A stretch of DNA of 14,378 nucleotides, from contig CAUGKJ010000007.1 in NCBI GenBank assembly GCA_959600045.1, forward strand, positions 1 through 14,378, given 5' to 3'. Below, one piece after another: positions 6,923 to 14,211 of this stretch (positions are counted from its first letter, which is position 1; each line of letters begins with the position of its first letter). The notes beneath the pieces are model-generated. The model did not search any database and was not told the DNA's origin. It saw only the letters and a program-made list of their open reading frames with translations. The position numbers and the translations under genes were made by a program. This DNA comes from an uncultured Haemophilus sp. (lineage in GTDB: Bacteria > Pseudomonadota > Gammaproteobacteria > Enterobacterales > Pasteurellaceae).

Positions 6923-7861
6923 ATGAAAAAATTCGCAATGGTTTTTCCAGGACAAGGTTCTCAAGCTGTTGGCATGTTAGCTGATCTTGCTAACGAATAT
7001 CCGGTAGTCACTGAGACTTTTAAACAAGCATCTGAAGCGCTTGGCTATGATTTATGGAACTTGGTTCAACAAGGTCCAGCAGAAGAATTAAATAAAACTT
7101 GGCAAACTCAGCCGGCATTATTAGCGGCATCCGTTGCGATCTTCCGTGTATGGCAAGAAAAATATCCTCAATTACAACCAAGCGTGATGGCTGGTCACAG
7201 TTTAGGTGAATATTCAGCATTAGTTTGTGCAGGTGTCATTGATTTTAAAGATGCGATCAAATTAGTCGAATTACGCGGTAAATTAATGCAGCAAGCGGTA
7301 CCTGAAGGTACAGGTGCAATGTATGCGATTATTGGTTTAGACAATGACGCTATTATCAATGCATGTAAACAAGCCGAGCAAGGTGAAGTAGTATCTGCAG
7401 TAAACTTTAACTCACCAGGCCAAGTAGTCATTGCGGGAGCGAAAGAAGCGGTAGAGCGTGCGGCAGCATTATGTAAAGAAGCAGGCGCAAAACGTGCTTT
7501 ACCATTAGCTGTAAGTGTTCCTTCACATTGTGCATTAATGAAACCGGCAGCAGAACAATTAGCCGTAACACTTGAAGGCATTACGCTTAATGCGCCAGCA
7601 ACACCAGTATTAAACAACGTGGATGTCAAAGCGGAAACAGAAAGTACAGAAATTCGTACCGCACTTATTCGTCAATTATATAGTCCTGTTCGTTGGACTG
7701 AAACCGTTGAGAAAATGGCACAAGATGGCGTAGAAGTTTTAGTTGAAATCGGCCCAGGTAAAGTATTGAACGGTTTAACAAAACGTATCGTGGCAGAATT
7801 ACAAGCAACATCAGTAAACGATGTGGCATCATTAGATGCTGTTGAAGCATTATTAGCATAA
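6923..7861 (+). CDS. fabD: Malonyl-CoA:ACP transacylase
   Basis: Transfers malonyl from CoA to ACP, giving the extender for all elongation cycles. The 312 residues open with MKKFAMVFPGQGSQAVGM, the oxyanion-hole glutamine region, and carry the nucleophile Ser93 in GHSLGEYSAL and the general base His202 in VPSHCALM; Arg118 lies in ELRGKLMQ. The C-terminal EIGPGKVLNGLTKRI is also typical, and length is normal. The ATG is supported by AGGAAG (6912-6917) five bases upstream. fabG follows after 13 bases. One uptake signal lies inside the gene near the 3' end. Confidence 0.97.
   Translation: MKKFAMVFPGQGSQAVGMLADLANEYPVVTETFKQASEALGYDLWNLVQQGPAEELNKTWQTQPALLAASVAIFRVWQEKYPQLQPSVMAGHSLGEYSALVCAGVIDFKDAIKLVELRGKLMQQAVPEGTGAMYAIIGLDNDAIINACKQAEQGEVVSAVNFNSPGQVVIAGAKEAVERAAALCKEAGAKRALPLAVSVPSHCALMKPAAEQLAVTLEGITLNAPATPVLNNVDVKAETESTEIRTALIRQLYSPVRWTETVEKMAQDGVEVLVEIGPGKVLNGLTKRIVAELQATSVNDVASLDAVEALLA
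7658..7666 (-). repeat. DNA uptake signal sequence (USS)
   Basis: Exact ACCGCACTT inside fabD, encoding part of IRTALIR. Confidence 0.9.
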
Positions 7862-7874
7862 AAGGGGATTAAAA

Positions 7875-8603
7875 ATGCAAAATAAAATCGCATTAGTAAC
7901 AGGTGCAACACGTGGTATTGGCCGCGCAATTGCAGAAGAATTAGCATCAAAAGGTGCATTTGTAATTGGTACCGCAACCTCTGAAAAAGGTGCTGATACA
8001 ATTTCAGCTTACCTTGGCGATAAAGGTAAAGGTTTAGTATTAAATGTGGCAGACAAAGAAAGTATTGATGCCGTATTAGAGCAAATTAAAGAACAATTTG
8101 GCGATATTGATATTCTCGTGAATAACGCAGGTATCACACGTGATAACTTATTAATGCGTATGAAAGATGAAGAATGGTTCGATATTATGCAAACCAACTT
8201 AACCTCTGTATTCCATCTTTCTAAAGCAATGTTACGTTCCATGATGAAAAAACGTTTCGGTCGTATCATTACTATCGGTTCTGTTGTGGGCTCAATGGGT
8301 AACCCTGGTCAATCTAACTACTGTGCCGCAAAAGCAGGTTTGATTGGTTTCTCTAAAGGCTTAGCGAAAGAAGTGGCATCACGTGGTATTACTGTAAACG
8401 TTGTGGCTCCAGGCTTTATCGCAACGGATATGACAGAAGTGCTTACTGAAGAACAAAAAGCAGGTATTCTTGGTAATGTCCCAGCTGGTCGTTTAGGTGA
8501 GCCAAAAGATATCGCAAAAGCGGTGGCGTTTCTAGCTTCTGACGATGCGGCTTATATTACGGGTACTACATTGCATGTGAATGGCGGCTTATATATGAGC
8601 TAG
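7875..8603 (+). CDS. fabG: 3-oxoacyl-ACP reductase
   Basis: NADPH-dependent reduction of 3-ketoacyl-ACP, the first reductive step of each elongation cycle. The 242-residue protein is a classical short-chain dehydrogenase: cofactor-binding TGATRGIGRAIA at residues 10-21, NNAG with ITRDNLLMRM after it, and the catalytic set Ser136, Tyr149 and Lys153 in GQSNYCAAKAG. The C-terminal ITGTTLHVNGGLYMS is the FabG ending. Length matches the tetrameric bacterial enzyme. The start is supported by AGGGGA six bases upstream of the ATG. It is probably cotranscribed with fabD; a possible terminator lies downstream before acpP. Confidence 0.97.
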   Translation: MQNKIALVTGATRGIGRAIAEELASKGAFVIGTATSEKGADTISAYLGDKGKGLVLNVADKESIDAVLEQIKEQFGDIDILVNNAGITRDNLLMRMKDEEWFDIMQTNLTSVFHLSKAMLRSMMKKRFGRIITIGSVVGSMGNPGQSNYCAAKAGLIGFSKGLAKEVASRGITVNVVAPGFIATDMTEVLTEEQKAGILGNVPAGRLGEPKDIAKAVAFLASDDAAYITGTTLHVNGGLYMS

Positions 8604-8624
8604 CCCTTTAGGGGATATATATCT

Positions 8625-8676
8625 GGGATTTTGTCTATAAAATATAGCAAAGCAGTTTAGTTAATGATAAAATCCC
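8625..8676 (+). repeat. Long-range inverted repeat after fabG
   Basis: GGGATTTTGTC (8625-8635) and GATAAAATCCC (8666-8676) pair over 11 positions with one G-U pair, closing a 30-base AT-rich loop. No T run follows. It could stabilise the fabG mRNA 3' end or form a structured leader for transcripts entering from upstream. Function unknown. Confidence 0.4.
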
Positions 8677-8680
8677 AATC

Positions 8681-8728
8681 GCAATGTAACTTTTTCTCTG
8701 TATGTGTTTTTACATTGCCTGTTTTTTT
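8681..8728 (+). terminator. Putative terminator between fabG and acpP
   Basis: GCAATGTAA (8681-8689) and TTACATTGC (8710-8718) are a perfect 9-base inverted repeat with a 20-base loop, followed after CTG by seven T residues (8722-8728). The stem is AT-rich, so termination is probably incomplete. A second small hairpin, GTGGT-GCG-ACCAC (8729-8741), follows directly. The acpP promoter lies just beyond. Confidence 0.5.
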
Positions 8729-8752
8729 GTGGTGCGACCACCTAAGAAATAG

Positions 8753-8780
8753 TTGCAACTTTATCAAAAATGCATACACT
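8753..8780 (+). promoter_or_regulatory. Promoter of acpP
   Basis: TTGCAA (8753-8758) and TACACT (8775-8780) with a 16-base spacer, about 40 bases before the acpP ATG. A dedicated promoter fits the very high level of ACP needed compared with the upstream fab genes. The ribosome-binding site is AGGA at 8811-8814. Confidence 0.55.
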
Positions 8781-8821
8781 AACCGCTCTTAAATGAGTTA
8801 AAACAACAATAGGAAAAACAA

Positions 8822-9052
8822 ATGAGTATTGAAGAACGCGTGAAAAAAATCATCGTTGAACAATTAGGTGTTAAAGAAGAAGACGTAAAACCAGAAGCTT
8901 CTTTCGTTGAAGATTTAGGTGCGGATTCTTTAGATACAGTTGAATTAGTAATGGCTTTAGAAGAAGAATTCGATATCGAAATTCCTGATGAAGAAGCTGA
9001 AAAAATCACAACTGTTCAATCTGCGATTGACTACGTTCAAAACAATCAGTAA
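8822..9052 (+). CDS. acpP: Acyl carrier protein
   Basis: A 76-residue acidic four-helix protein that carries growing acyl chains on a 4'-phosphopantetheine arm. The attachment serine is Ser36 in [19 protein letters not shown], and the whole protein is nearly the same as E. coli AcpP apart from one residue fewer near the N-terminus (MSIEERV). It is the hub for FabD, FabH, FabG and PlsX encoded upstream, and for lipid A synthesis. It has its own promoter and a strong terminator nine bases after the stop codon, so it can be a single-gene transcript. Confidence 0.98.
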   Translation: MSIEERVKKIIVEQLGVKEEDVKPEASFVEDLGADSLDTVELVMALEEEFDIEIPDEEAEKITTVQSAIDYVQNNQ

Positions 9053-9060
9053 TTTTTAAG

Positions 9061-9092
9061 TTGGGCGATCTTTTAGGTCGCCTAATTTTTTT
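9061..9092 (+). terminator. Rho-independent terminator of acpP
   Basis: TTGGGCGA (9061-9068) pairs with TCGCCTAA (9078-9085), including one G-U pair, with a 9-base loop, followed by seven T residues. A clear strong terminator that isolates acpP from dcuB. Confidence 0.9.
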
Positions 9093-9161
9093 CTTTAAAT
9101 TCCTTTCTAAATTCTTTATCTTCAAATAAAACAAGATACATCTAAATCTTTTAAATTTCTG

Positions 9162-9170
9162 ACCGCACTT
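9162..9170 (-). repeat. DNA uptake signal sequence (USS)
   Basis: Exact ACCGCACTT in the gap between the acpP terminator and the dcuB promoter; its T-rich flank matches the extended signal. Confidence 0.93.
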
Positions 9171-9223
9171 TCCTTTATTTAATCTTTCTCAGATTTGCTT
9201 TTATTGTTTGGTTCCCCTATTTT

Positions 9224-9262
9224 TTGATTTAAAACAAAATTTACCCTAAAAATACTTATTAT
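9224..9262 (+). promoter_or_regulatory. dcuB promoter with FNR-like site
   Basis: TTGATTTAAAACAA (9224-9237) matches nine of the ten fixed positions of the FNR box TTGAT-N4-ATCAA. A candidate -10, TATTAT (9257-9262), lies downstream so that the box would be centred near -39 to -41, close to the class II activator position. TACTTAT (9253-9259) fits the degenerate NarL/NarP heptamer TACYYMT and overlaps the -10; this may be chance. FNR and NarL control of dcuB is established in E. coli; here it is inferred from sequence. The ribosome-binding site is GGAG at 9324-9327. Confidence 0.6.
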
Positions 9263-9333
9263 GAGTTAATTTTGGTGCTAATATTTGATCCAAATTTTTT
9301 TCTAATTAACCATAAAATGATTCGGAGTATCTT

Positions 9334-11001
9334 ATGGATTTTCTAATGAACCTAGGTGAAGGTAGCCAGTTTGCTATTCAGCTTGCTATTGTTCTTATCT
9401 GTTTATTTTACGGGGCAAAAAAAGGTGGTATCGCACTGGGTATGCTCGGTGGGGTAGGCTTAATTGTTCTTGTTTTTGGCTTTGGTATTGAACCAGGTAA
9501 GCCAGCTATCGATGTTATGTTAACCATCCTTGCGGTGGTGGTCACATCGGCAACATTACAAGCCAGTGGTGGTTTAGATGTCATGTTACAAATTGCGGAG
9601 AAAATGCTTCGTCGTAACCCGAAATATGTCAGTATTTTGGCTCCGTTTGTAACCTGTTTCTTAACCATTTTATGTGGTACAGGTCACGTGGTTTATACCA
9701 TGTTACCAATCATCTATGATATCGCGATCAAAAATGATATTCGTCCTGAACGTCCAATGGCGGCAAGTTCAATTGCCTCTCAAATGGGTATCATTGCGTC
9801 ACCAGTTTCGGTGGCAGTCGTGACTTTAACCACATTCTTAGTGAATGCTAAAACCCCATTAGCAGGTTTTGATGGCTATTTAGATTTATTAAAAATTACC
9901 GTGCCTTCAACCCTTTGTGGTGTGTTAGCGATTGGTATTTTCAGCTGGTTCCGTGGTAAAGATTTAGATAAAGACCCAGAATTCCAAGAGAAATTAAAAG
10001 ATCCCGAATTCAAAAAATATGTTTATGGTGATAGCACATCATTGTTAGACAAAAAATTACCACAATCTAGCTGGAATGCGATGTGGATCTTCTTTGGTGC
10101 AATTTTAGTGGTAGCTGTCTTAGGTTACTTTAAAGATTTACGCCCAGCCTTTGAAAAATCAGCACCAGCTCAAGTGGTTGAAGTTGTTTCAGCTGATAAA
10201 GCAGTGAAATCCTTCAATATTAAAGATGGTAAAATTGTGGCATTAGCAAAAGATGGTACATTAGTACTTGATGTTAAAGATAGCAAAGCAAAAGCTCAAA
10301 CAGCCTACAACAACGTTGCAATTTATAACGATAAAGGTGAAGTCGCTCAAACAATTACCGCTCAAGATAACAGTGTTGTAATTACGGCTGGAGATAAAAC
10401 CGAAACTATCGATAACGCTGCAATCGTATTAAAAGACACCGCGAAGAAAAAAGTGAATTTAAGTATGGTTCACGTTATTCAAATCTTCATGTTATTAGCG
10501 GGTGCATTAATTGTTATCTTTACTAAAACTGATGCGGGTAAAATCAGTAAAAATGAAATTTTCCGTTCAGGTATGATTGCGTTAGTGGCCGTATTCGGGA
10601 TTTCTTGGATGGCAGAAACCATGTTTACTGTTCACACCCCAATGATGAAAGCGGCACTTGGTGATGTGGTAAAAGCACATCCTTGGACTTACGCCGTGAT
10701 GTTGTTATTAATTTCTAAATTCGTAAATTCACAAGCAGCAGCATTGGTTGCATTCGTTCCGCTAGCTTTAGGTATCGGTGTTGATCCAGCAGTTATCTTA
10801 GCCTTTGCTTCAGCTTGTTACGGCTACTACATTTTACCTACTTACCCAAGTGACCTTGCGGCAATCCAATTCGACCGTTCAGGTACAACACATATCGGTA
10901 AGTTTGTAATTAACCACAGCTTTATTTTACCGGGCTTAATCGGTGTAATCACTTCATGTATCTTTGGTTACATTTTCACAAGCTTGTTTGGTTATCTATA
11001 A
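9334..11001 (+). CDS. dcuB: Anaerobic C4-dicarboxylate transporter DcuB, with extra domain
   Basis: Inner-membrane fumarate/succinate antiporter of the Dcu family, used in anaerobic fumarate respiration. Conserved stretches are [80 protein letters not shown] and [18 protein letters not shown]. Length is 555 against 446 in E. coli DcuB. About ten residues are extra at the N-terminus; the rest is a single insert near residues 274-373 between DLRPAF and [12 protein letters not shown]. Lys462, Thr503 and Asp507 correspond, at a constant offset of 109, to Lys353, Thr394 and Asp398, which I recall as the DcuS-related regulatory sites of E. coli DcuB. The reading frame is intact across the insert. 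Strong terminator downstream. Confidence 0.94.
   Translation: MDFLMNLGEGSQFAIQLAIVLICLFYGAKKGGIALGMLGGVGLIVLVFGFGIEPGKPAIDVMLTILAVVVTSATLQASGGLDVMLQIAEKMLRRNPKYVSILAPFVTCFLTILCGTGHVVYTMLPIIYDIAIKNDIRPERPMAASSIASQMGIIASPVSVAVVTLTTFLVNAKTPLAGFDGYLDLLKITVPSTLCGVLAIGIFSWFRGKDLDKDPEFQEKLKDPEFKKYVYGDSTSLLDKKLPQSSWNAMWIFFGAILVVAVLGYFKDLRPAFEKSAPAQVVEVVSADKAVKSFNIKDGKIVALAKDGTLVLDVKDSKAKAQTAYNNVAIYNDKGEVAQTITAQDNSVVITAGDKTETIDNAAIVLKDTAKKKVNLSMVHVIQIFMLLAGALIVIFTKTDAGKISKNEIFRSGMIALVAVFGISWMAETMFTVHTPMMKAALGDVVKAHPWTYAVMLLLISKFVNSQAAALVAFVPLALGIGVDPAVILAFASACYGYYILPTYPSDLAAIQFDRSGTTHIGKFVINHSFILPGLIGVITSCIFGYIFTSLFGYL
10153..10452 (+). other. Inserted soluble domain inside DcuB
   Basis: About 100 residues with no counterpart in E. 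coli DcuB, between membrane segments [16 protein letters not shown] and [16 protein letters not shown]. It is rich in Lys, Asp, Val and Thr, has no Cys or Trp and no hydrophobic segment long enough to cross the membrane. Alternating patterns such as [18 protein letters not shown] and [14 protein letters not shown] suggest beta strands joined by Asp/Asn-Gly turns, perhaps two similar units. I do not recognise the fold. Whether it faces the periplasm or cytoplasm is not decided. Confidence 0.7.
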
Positions 11002-11018
11002 TAACTAACAGATAAAAG

Positions 11019-11047
11019 AAAAGGCTATTCGTTTGAATAGCTTTTTT
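11019..11047 (+). terminator. Rho-independent terminator of dcuB
   Basis: GCTATTC (11024-11030) and GAATAGC (11035-11041) with loop GTTT, followed by six T residues; the A run before the stem extends pairing with the T run. Clear terminator 22 bases after the stop codon. Confidence 0.92.
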
Positions 11048-11054
11048 GTTTGTA

Positions 11055-11063
11055 AAGTGCGGT
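11055..11063 (+). repeat. DNA uptake signal sequence (USS)
   Basis: Exact AAGTGCGGT followed by TAAATTTTAG, a good extended signal, directly after the dcuB terminator. Confidence 0.93.
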
Positions 11064-11131
11064 TAAATTTTAGGGTGTTTTATCTCGATGCTCTATTTGA
11101 CTTTATCATTCATACCCCCCCTCAAAAACTG

Positions 11132-11140
11132 ACCGCACTT
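11132..11140 (-). repeat. DNA uptake signal sequence (USS)
   Basis: Exact ACCGCACTT, in inverted orientation to the copy at 11055. Confidence 0.93.
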
Positions 11141-11172
11141 TTGCGTTTCTTAAAATAAATTCCTGCTAAAGG

Positions 11173-11202
11173 TTGAAACATAGGGGGATTTATTGCGATA
11201 AT
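11173..11202 (+). promoter_or_regulatory. Putative promoter of aroK-aroB-dam
   Basis: TTGAAA (11173-11178) and GATAAT (11197-11202) with an 18-base spacer, about 105 bases before the aroK ATG. In the resulting leader, CTGCCA (11231-11236) can pair with TGGCCAG (11247-11253), with one bulge, before TTTTT (11254-11258), a weak terminator-like structure. Confidence 0.45.
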
Positions 11203-11308
11203 TCTCATTATTTTTTGGGTGATCTTTCGGCTGCCATTTTTTCAGGTGGCCAGTTTTTATTAGGAAAGATTAATTTGAACATTATTTAAGTAAGTTAGAA
11301 GAATAACA

Positions 11309-11851
11309 ATGGCTGAAAAACGTAATATTTTTTTAGTCGGTCCAATGGGCGCAGGTAAAAGCACCATTGGCCGTCAGCTTGCGCAACAATTGAATATGGA
11401 CTTTGTCGATTCAGATGCAGTAATTGAGGAACGTGCGGGCGCAGACATTAGCTGGATTTTTGATTTAGAAGGCGAAGAAGGTTTTCGTAAGCGTGAAGAG
11501 CGCATTATCAATGAATTAACCCAATTACAAGGCGTTGTGCTTTCCACTGGTGGTGGAGCAGTGATGTCAAAAGAAAATCGTAATTATCTTTCTGCTCGTG
11601 GTATTGTGATTTATTTAGAAACCTCAGTAGATAAACAATATCAACGTACGCAACGTGATAAAAAACGTCCTTTATTACAAGGAACAGATAACCCACGCCA
11701 AGTATTGGAAGATTTAGCCAAAGTACGCAATCCGTTATATGAAGAAATTGCAGATATTACTTTGCCAACAGATGAGCAAAATGCCAAAGTAATGGTTAAT
11801 CAAATTGTTGATTTAATTGACAATCTAAACGGCTTAAACGGTTCACTCTAA
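11309..11851 (+). CDS. aroK: Shikimate kinase I
   Basis: Phosphorylates shikimate to shikimate-3-phosphate with ATP, the fifth step of the shikimate pathway. The 180-residue protein has Walker [10 protein letters not shown] at residues 11-19, the shikimate-binding [13 protein letters not shown] with EEGFRKREE, the STGGGAV loop, and the lid arginines in KKRPLL. Length and the [14 protein letters not shown] segment point to AroK, not AroL. The ribosome-binding site is a modest AGAAG. aroB begins nine bases after its stop codon, the usual pair in gammaproteobacteria. Confidence 0.96.
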   Translation: MAEKRNIFLVGPMGAGKSTIGRQLAQQLNMDFVDSDAVIEERAGADISWIFDLEGEEGFRKREERIINELTQLQGVVLSTGGGAVMSKENRNYLSARGIVIYLETSVDKQYQRTQRDKKRPLLQGTDNPRQVLEDLAKVRNPLYEEIADITLPTDEQNAKVMVNQIVDLIDNLNGLNGSL

Positions 11852-11860
11852 GGATTTAAA

Positions 11861-12949
11861 ATGTTGTGCGTAAATGTTGAATTAAAAGAACGTCGTTATC
11901 CTATTTATATTGGCGAAGGGTTGCTTAAAGATGAAACCTGTTACCCGCTGAAGAAAGGGGATAAAGTGATGATTGTGACTAATCCAACTGTCGCACAATA
12001 TTATCTTGAGCCCGTTACAGAAACGTTAGAAAAAATAGGTTGTCAGGTTGAATCGGTATTATTGCCTGATGGCGAAAAATATAAAACGCTCGAGTCTTTA
12101 AACCTCATTTTTACCGCACTTTTAAAGCATAATCATGGGCGAGATACTACGATTGTTGCATTAGGTGGTGGCGTGATTGGTGATGTAGCAGGTTTTGCTG
12201 CAGCAAGTTATCAGCGTGGTGTGCGTTTTATTCAAATGCCTACCACATTATTAGCCCAAGTGGATTCTTCTGTTGGTGGCAAAACCGCCGTTAATCATGA
12301 GTTAGGCAAAAATATGATTGGGGCGTTTTATCAACCTTCTACGGTGATCATTGACACCCTTACACTCAATACCTTACCAAAACGTGAAGTGAATGCGGGA
12401 CTGGCGGAAGTCATTAAATATGGGGCGATTTTAGATTATGCTTTTTTTGAATGGCTTGAAGCGCATATTGATGAATTAGTCGCATTAAATCAACATTCAC
12501 TGCAGCATTGTATTGCGCGTTGTTGCCAAATCAAAGCTGATGTTGTTGCACGCGATGAAACTGAAAAAGGTGATCGTGCATTATTAAATCTCGGTCATAC
12601 TTTTGGTCATGCAATTGAAACACATTTAGGCTACGGAAACTGGTTACATGGTGAAGCTGTTGCAGCTGGAACTATGATGGCAGCGGTATTATCTGAACAA
12701 TTAGGCGATCTTTCTTTTGAAGATGTGGCACGTTTAGAAAAGCTTTTAGCGCGTGCTAATTTGCCGACCGTTTCGCCTGATACCATGCAACCAGATGATT
12801 ATTTACCGCATATGATGCGAGATAAAAAAGTGCTGGCAGGCAAGTTGCGTCTTGTGTTGCTAAAAGCCCTTGGTCAAGCCTATGTGGCGACTGATACTGA
12901 CAAATCTCTTGTGCTAAACGCGATTGAGCGTTGCACACAACATGACTAA
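11861..12949 (+). CDS. aroB: 3-dehydroquinate synthase
   Basis: Converts DAHP to 3-dehydroquinate, the second step of the shikimate pathway, using NAD and a divalent metal. The 362-residue protein carries the NAD-binding [20 protein letters not shown] from residue 102, the substrate loop [16 protein letters not shown], and the metal ligands Glu183 ([10 protein letters not shown]), His246 ([10 protein letters not shown]) and His263 (LHGEAVAAG), each one lower than in E. coli numbering. Length is normal. AGGA lies seven bases before the ATG. Its last codons overlap the most likely dam start. Confidence 0.97.
   Translation: MLCVNVELKERRYPIYIGEGLLKDETCYPLKKGDKVMIVTNPTVAQYYLEPVTETLEKIGCQVESVLLPDGEKYKTLESLNLIFTALLKHNHGRDTTIVALGGGVIGDVAGFAAASYQRGVRFIQMPTTLLAQVDSSVGGKTAVNHELGKNMIGAFYQPSTVIIDTLTLNTLPKREVNAGLAEVIKYGAILDYAFFEWLEAHIDELVALNQHSLQHCIARCCQIKADVVARDETEKGDRALLNLGHTFGHAIETHLGYGNWLHGEAVAAGTMMAAVLSEQLGDLSFEDVARLEKLLARANLPTVSPDTMQPDDYLPHMMRDKKVLAGKLRLVLLKALGQAYVATDTDKSLVLNAIERCTQHD
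12113..12121 (-). repeat. DNA uptake signal sequence (USS)
   Basis: Exact ACCGCACTT inside aroB, encoding part of FTALLK. Confidence 0.9.
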
Positions 12950-13817
12950 CTGTCATTGCTCCATGTTGCGTCCGAAAAATAATAAAACGAAATCCCGAAT
13001 TAAACACCGCCCATTTTTAAAATGGGCGGGCGGTAAATTTCGTTTAACGGACGATCTCAACCGAGTCTTTCCTAAAAGAAAACAGTGTTTGATCGAACCT
13101 TTTGTGGGGGCGGGTGCTGTTTTTCTTAATTCTCATTTTGAGCGTTATATTTTGGCAGATATTAATCCTGATTTGATTAACTTGTTTAATATCGTCAAGG
13201 AAAATGTAGATGCCTATATTGAGGCTTGTAAGCCAATTTTCTTTGCGGAGAATGCCAATACAGCCGACTATTATTACGCCCAGCGTGATGCCTTTAATCA
13301 ATCAAGCGATCCTTTCGAGCGCTCGGTGTTGTTTCTTTATTTGAACCGTTTTGGTTTTAATGGATTGTGCCGTTATAACAGTAAAAATGAATTCAATGTG
13401 CCATTTGGCGCTTATAAAACCCATTATTTCCCTGAAGATGAATTGCGCTATTTCGCCCATAAAGCACAAAGTGCGGTCTTTTTATGTGCCGATTTTCAAC
13501 AAACGTTTGAATTAGCGGATAAACACAGCGTGATCTATTGTGATCCGCCTTATGCACCGCTTCCGCAAGATACCAATTTTACTGGATATGCAGGAAATTC
13601 TTTTGGCCTTGAACATCAAAAGAATTTAGCGGAATGTGCAAAGAAAGCGCAAAAAGAAAAGCAAATTTCCGTGGTGATTTCTAACCACGATACGAAATTT
13701 ACGCGTGAGATTTATAAAGGGGCAAAATTTAAACGCGTTAAAGTACAGCGCTCGATCAGTCAATCTTCAGAAAAACGAGTTAAAGTAAAAGAATTAATCG
13801 CCATCTTTAAAGGTTAG
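12942..13817 (+). CDS. dam: DNA adenine methyltransferase (GATC-specific)
   Basis: Methylates the adenine of GATC, serving mismatch repair, replication timing and gene control. Motifs are in the order of class alpha adenine methylases: FLKWAGGK (motif X), [14 protein letters not shown] (motif I, AdoMet binding), [12 protein letters not shown] (II), [16 protein letters not shown], catalytic DPPY at residues 201-204, and the C-terminal [11 protein letters not shown] with VQRSISQ. From the ATG at 12942 it has 291 residues and overlaps the aroB end by eight bases (ATGACTAA), which suggests translational coupling; none of the starts has a clear ribosome-binding site. ATG at 12963 (284 residues) and TTG at 12924 (297) are possible. 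Conservation with E. coli starts only near [10 protein letters not shown]. The 3' end meets the minus-strand gene one base away. Confidence 0.95.
   Translation: MTNCHCSMLRPKNNKTKSRIKHRPFLKWAGGKFRLTDDLNRVFPKRKQCLIEPFVGAGAVFLNSHFERYILADINPDLINLFNIVKENVDAYIEACKPIFFAENANTADYYYAQRDAFNQSSDPFERSVLFLYLNRFGFNGLCRYNSKNEFNVPFGAYKTHYFPEDELRYFAHKAQSAVFLCADFQQTFELADKHSVIYCDPPYAPLPQDTNFTGYAGNSFGLEHQKNLAECAKKAQKEKQISVVISNHDTKFTREIYKGAKFKRVKVQRSISQSSEKRVKVKELIAIFKG
13469..13477 (+). repeat. DNA uptake signal sequence (USS)
   Basis: Exact AAGTGCGGT inside dam, encoding part of QSAVFL. Confidence 0.9.
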
Positions 13818-13818
13818 C

Positions 13819-14139
13819 TTAGCAGGTTAATTCAGGATTAATTTTAATCTCAAAGCCTTTTACTTCGGGATAGGTAGGTTGAATTGCCGGGAGTAATTCG
13901 CTTTGGCGAAATAAAATCCCTTGGCGAACGACCGCACTTTTGACTTCGATAAAGAGTTTCCCATCCGTAATGGCACCTAAACGAAAAAGCCCTTTGAATT
14001 CTTGTGGGAAAAGGCGACTAATGTTTTGGTTCAGTTCATTCAACATTAACCCTTTCTGCATGATTTTGGCAAATTGAGATCCTTCCAGCACATCAATAAT
14101 ATTCATGGCTTTTTGATAACGCTCATGCTTGTTTTCCAC
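13819..14139 (-). CDS. DUF721 (DciA-family) protein
   Basis: A 106-residue protein with the DUF721 pattern: a helix ending in KGLMLNELNQNISRLFP, then LGAITDGKLFIEVKSAVVRQ and LLPAIQPTYPEVKGFEIKIN, consistent with the KH-like alpha/beta domain of DciA. DciA proteins help load the replicative helicase DnaB in bacteria that lack DnaC or DnaI; whether this short Pasteurellaceae form does so is not known to me. Most DciA proteins have about 150 residues with a disordered C-terminal tail; here the protein stops where the KH-like domain ends. The start is GTG at 14139-14137 with GGGG six to seven bases upstream on the minus strand; an internal ATG at 14106 is an alternative. It lies tail to tail with dam and divergent from the SecM-like gene. 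Confidence 0.75.
   Translation of the reverse strand: MENKHERYQKAMNIIDVLEGSQFAKIMQKGLMLNELNQNISRLFPQEFKGLFRLGAITDGKLFIEVKSAVVRQGILFRQSELLPAIQPTYPEVKGFEIKINPELTC
13931..13939 (-). repeat. DNA uptake signal sequence (USS)
   Basis: Exact ACCGCACTT inside the DUF721 gene; read in the gene's own direction it is AAGTGCGGT, encoding part of KSAVVR. Confidence 0.9.
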
Positions 14140-14154
14140 AAAAATACCCCAATA

Positions 14155-14183
14155 ATGACTTTACGTTGAATTTCCGATACAAT
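14155..14183 (+). promoter_or_regulatory. Promoter of the SecM-like gene
   Basis: ATGACT (14155-14160) and TACAAT (14178-14183) with a 17-base spacer, about 28 bases before the ATG at 14212. It lies close to the start of the divergent DUF721 gene, so the two genes share a short regulatory gap of 72 bases. Confidence 0.55.
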
Positions 14184-14211
14184 ACACACAAATTTTGTCA
14201 GAGACAATAAG

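Larger units (their letters stand above)
11002..11308. other. Gap between dcuB and aroK
   Basis: No gene is seen in these 307 bases. From left to right it holds the dcuB terminator, a plus-strand uptake signal, a run of seven C residues (11115-11121), a minus-strand uptake signal, a candidate aroK promoter and a weak hairpin with a T run. The two uptake signals face each other 68 bases apart and could pair as a long hairpin. Confidence 0.7.

Noticed and set aside
7195..7629. A 144-codon open frame antisense to fabD
   Set aside because: It is a shadow of fabD codon use, has no ribosome-binding site and its product resembles no family known to me.
8782..8789. Near-match to an uptake signal (ACCGCTCTT) after the acpP -10
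   Set aside because: One core base differs, and core changes strongly reduce uptake in Haemophilus; probably a decayed or chance copy.
10153..10452. DcuB insert as a mobile element, intein or frameshift scar
   Set aside because: No inverted or direct flanking repeats, no intein splicing residues (no Cys in the insert), and the frame is open with base composition like the rest of the gene.
11115..11121. Run of seven C residues as a possible phase-variable tract
   Set aside because: It lies between two terminator/USS elements, not in a coding region or between promoter boxes, and seven bases is short for slippage.
11197..11212. GATAATTCTCATTATT, resembling a Fur box upstream of aroK
   Set aside because: The half-sites have the wrong spacing for a Fur box (ATAAT and ATTAT separated by four bases) and aroK is not a typical iron-regulated gene; part of it is the -10 of the candidate promoter.
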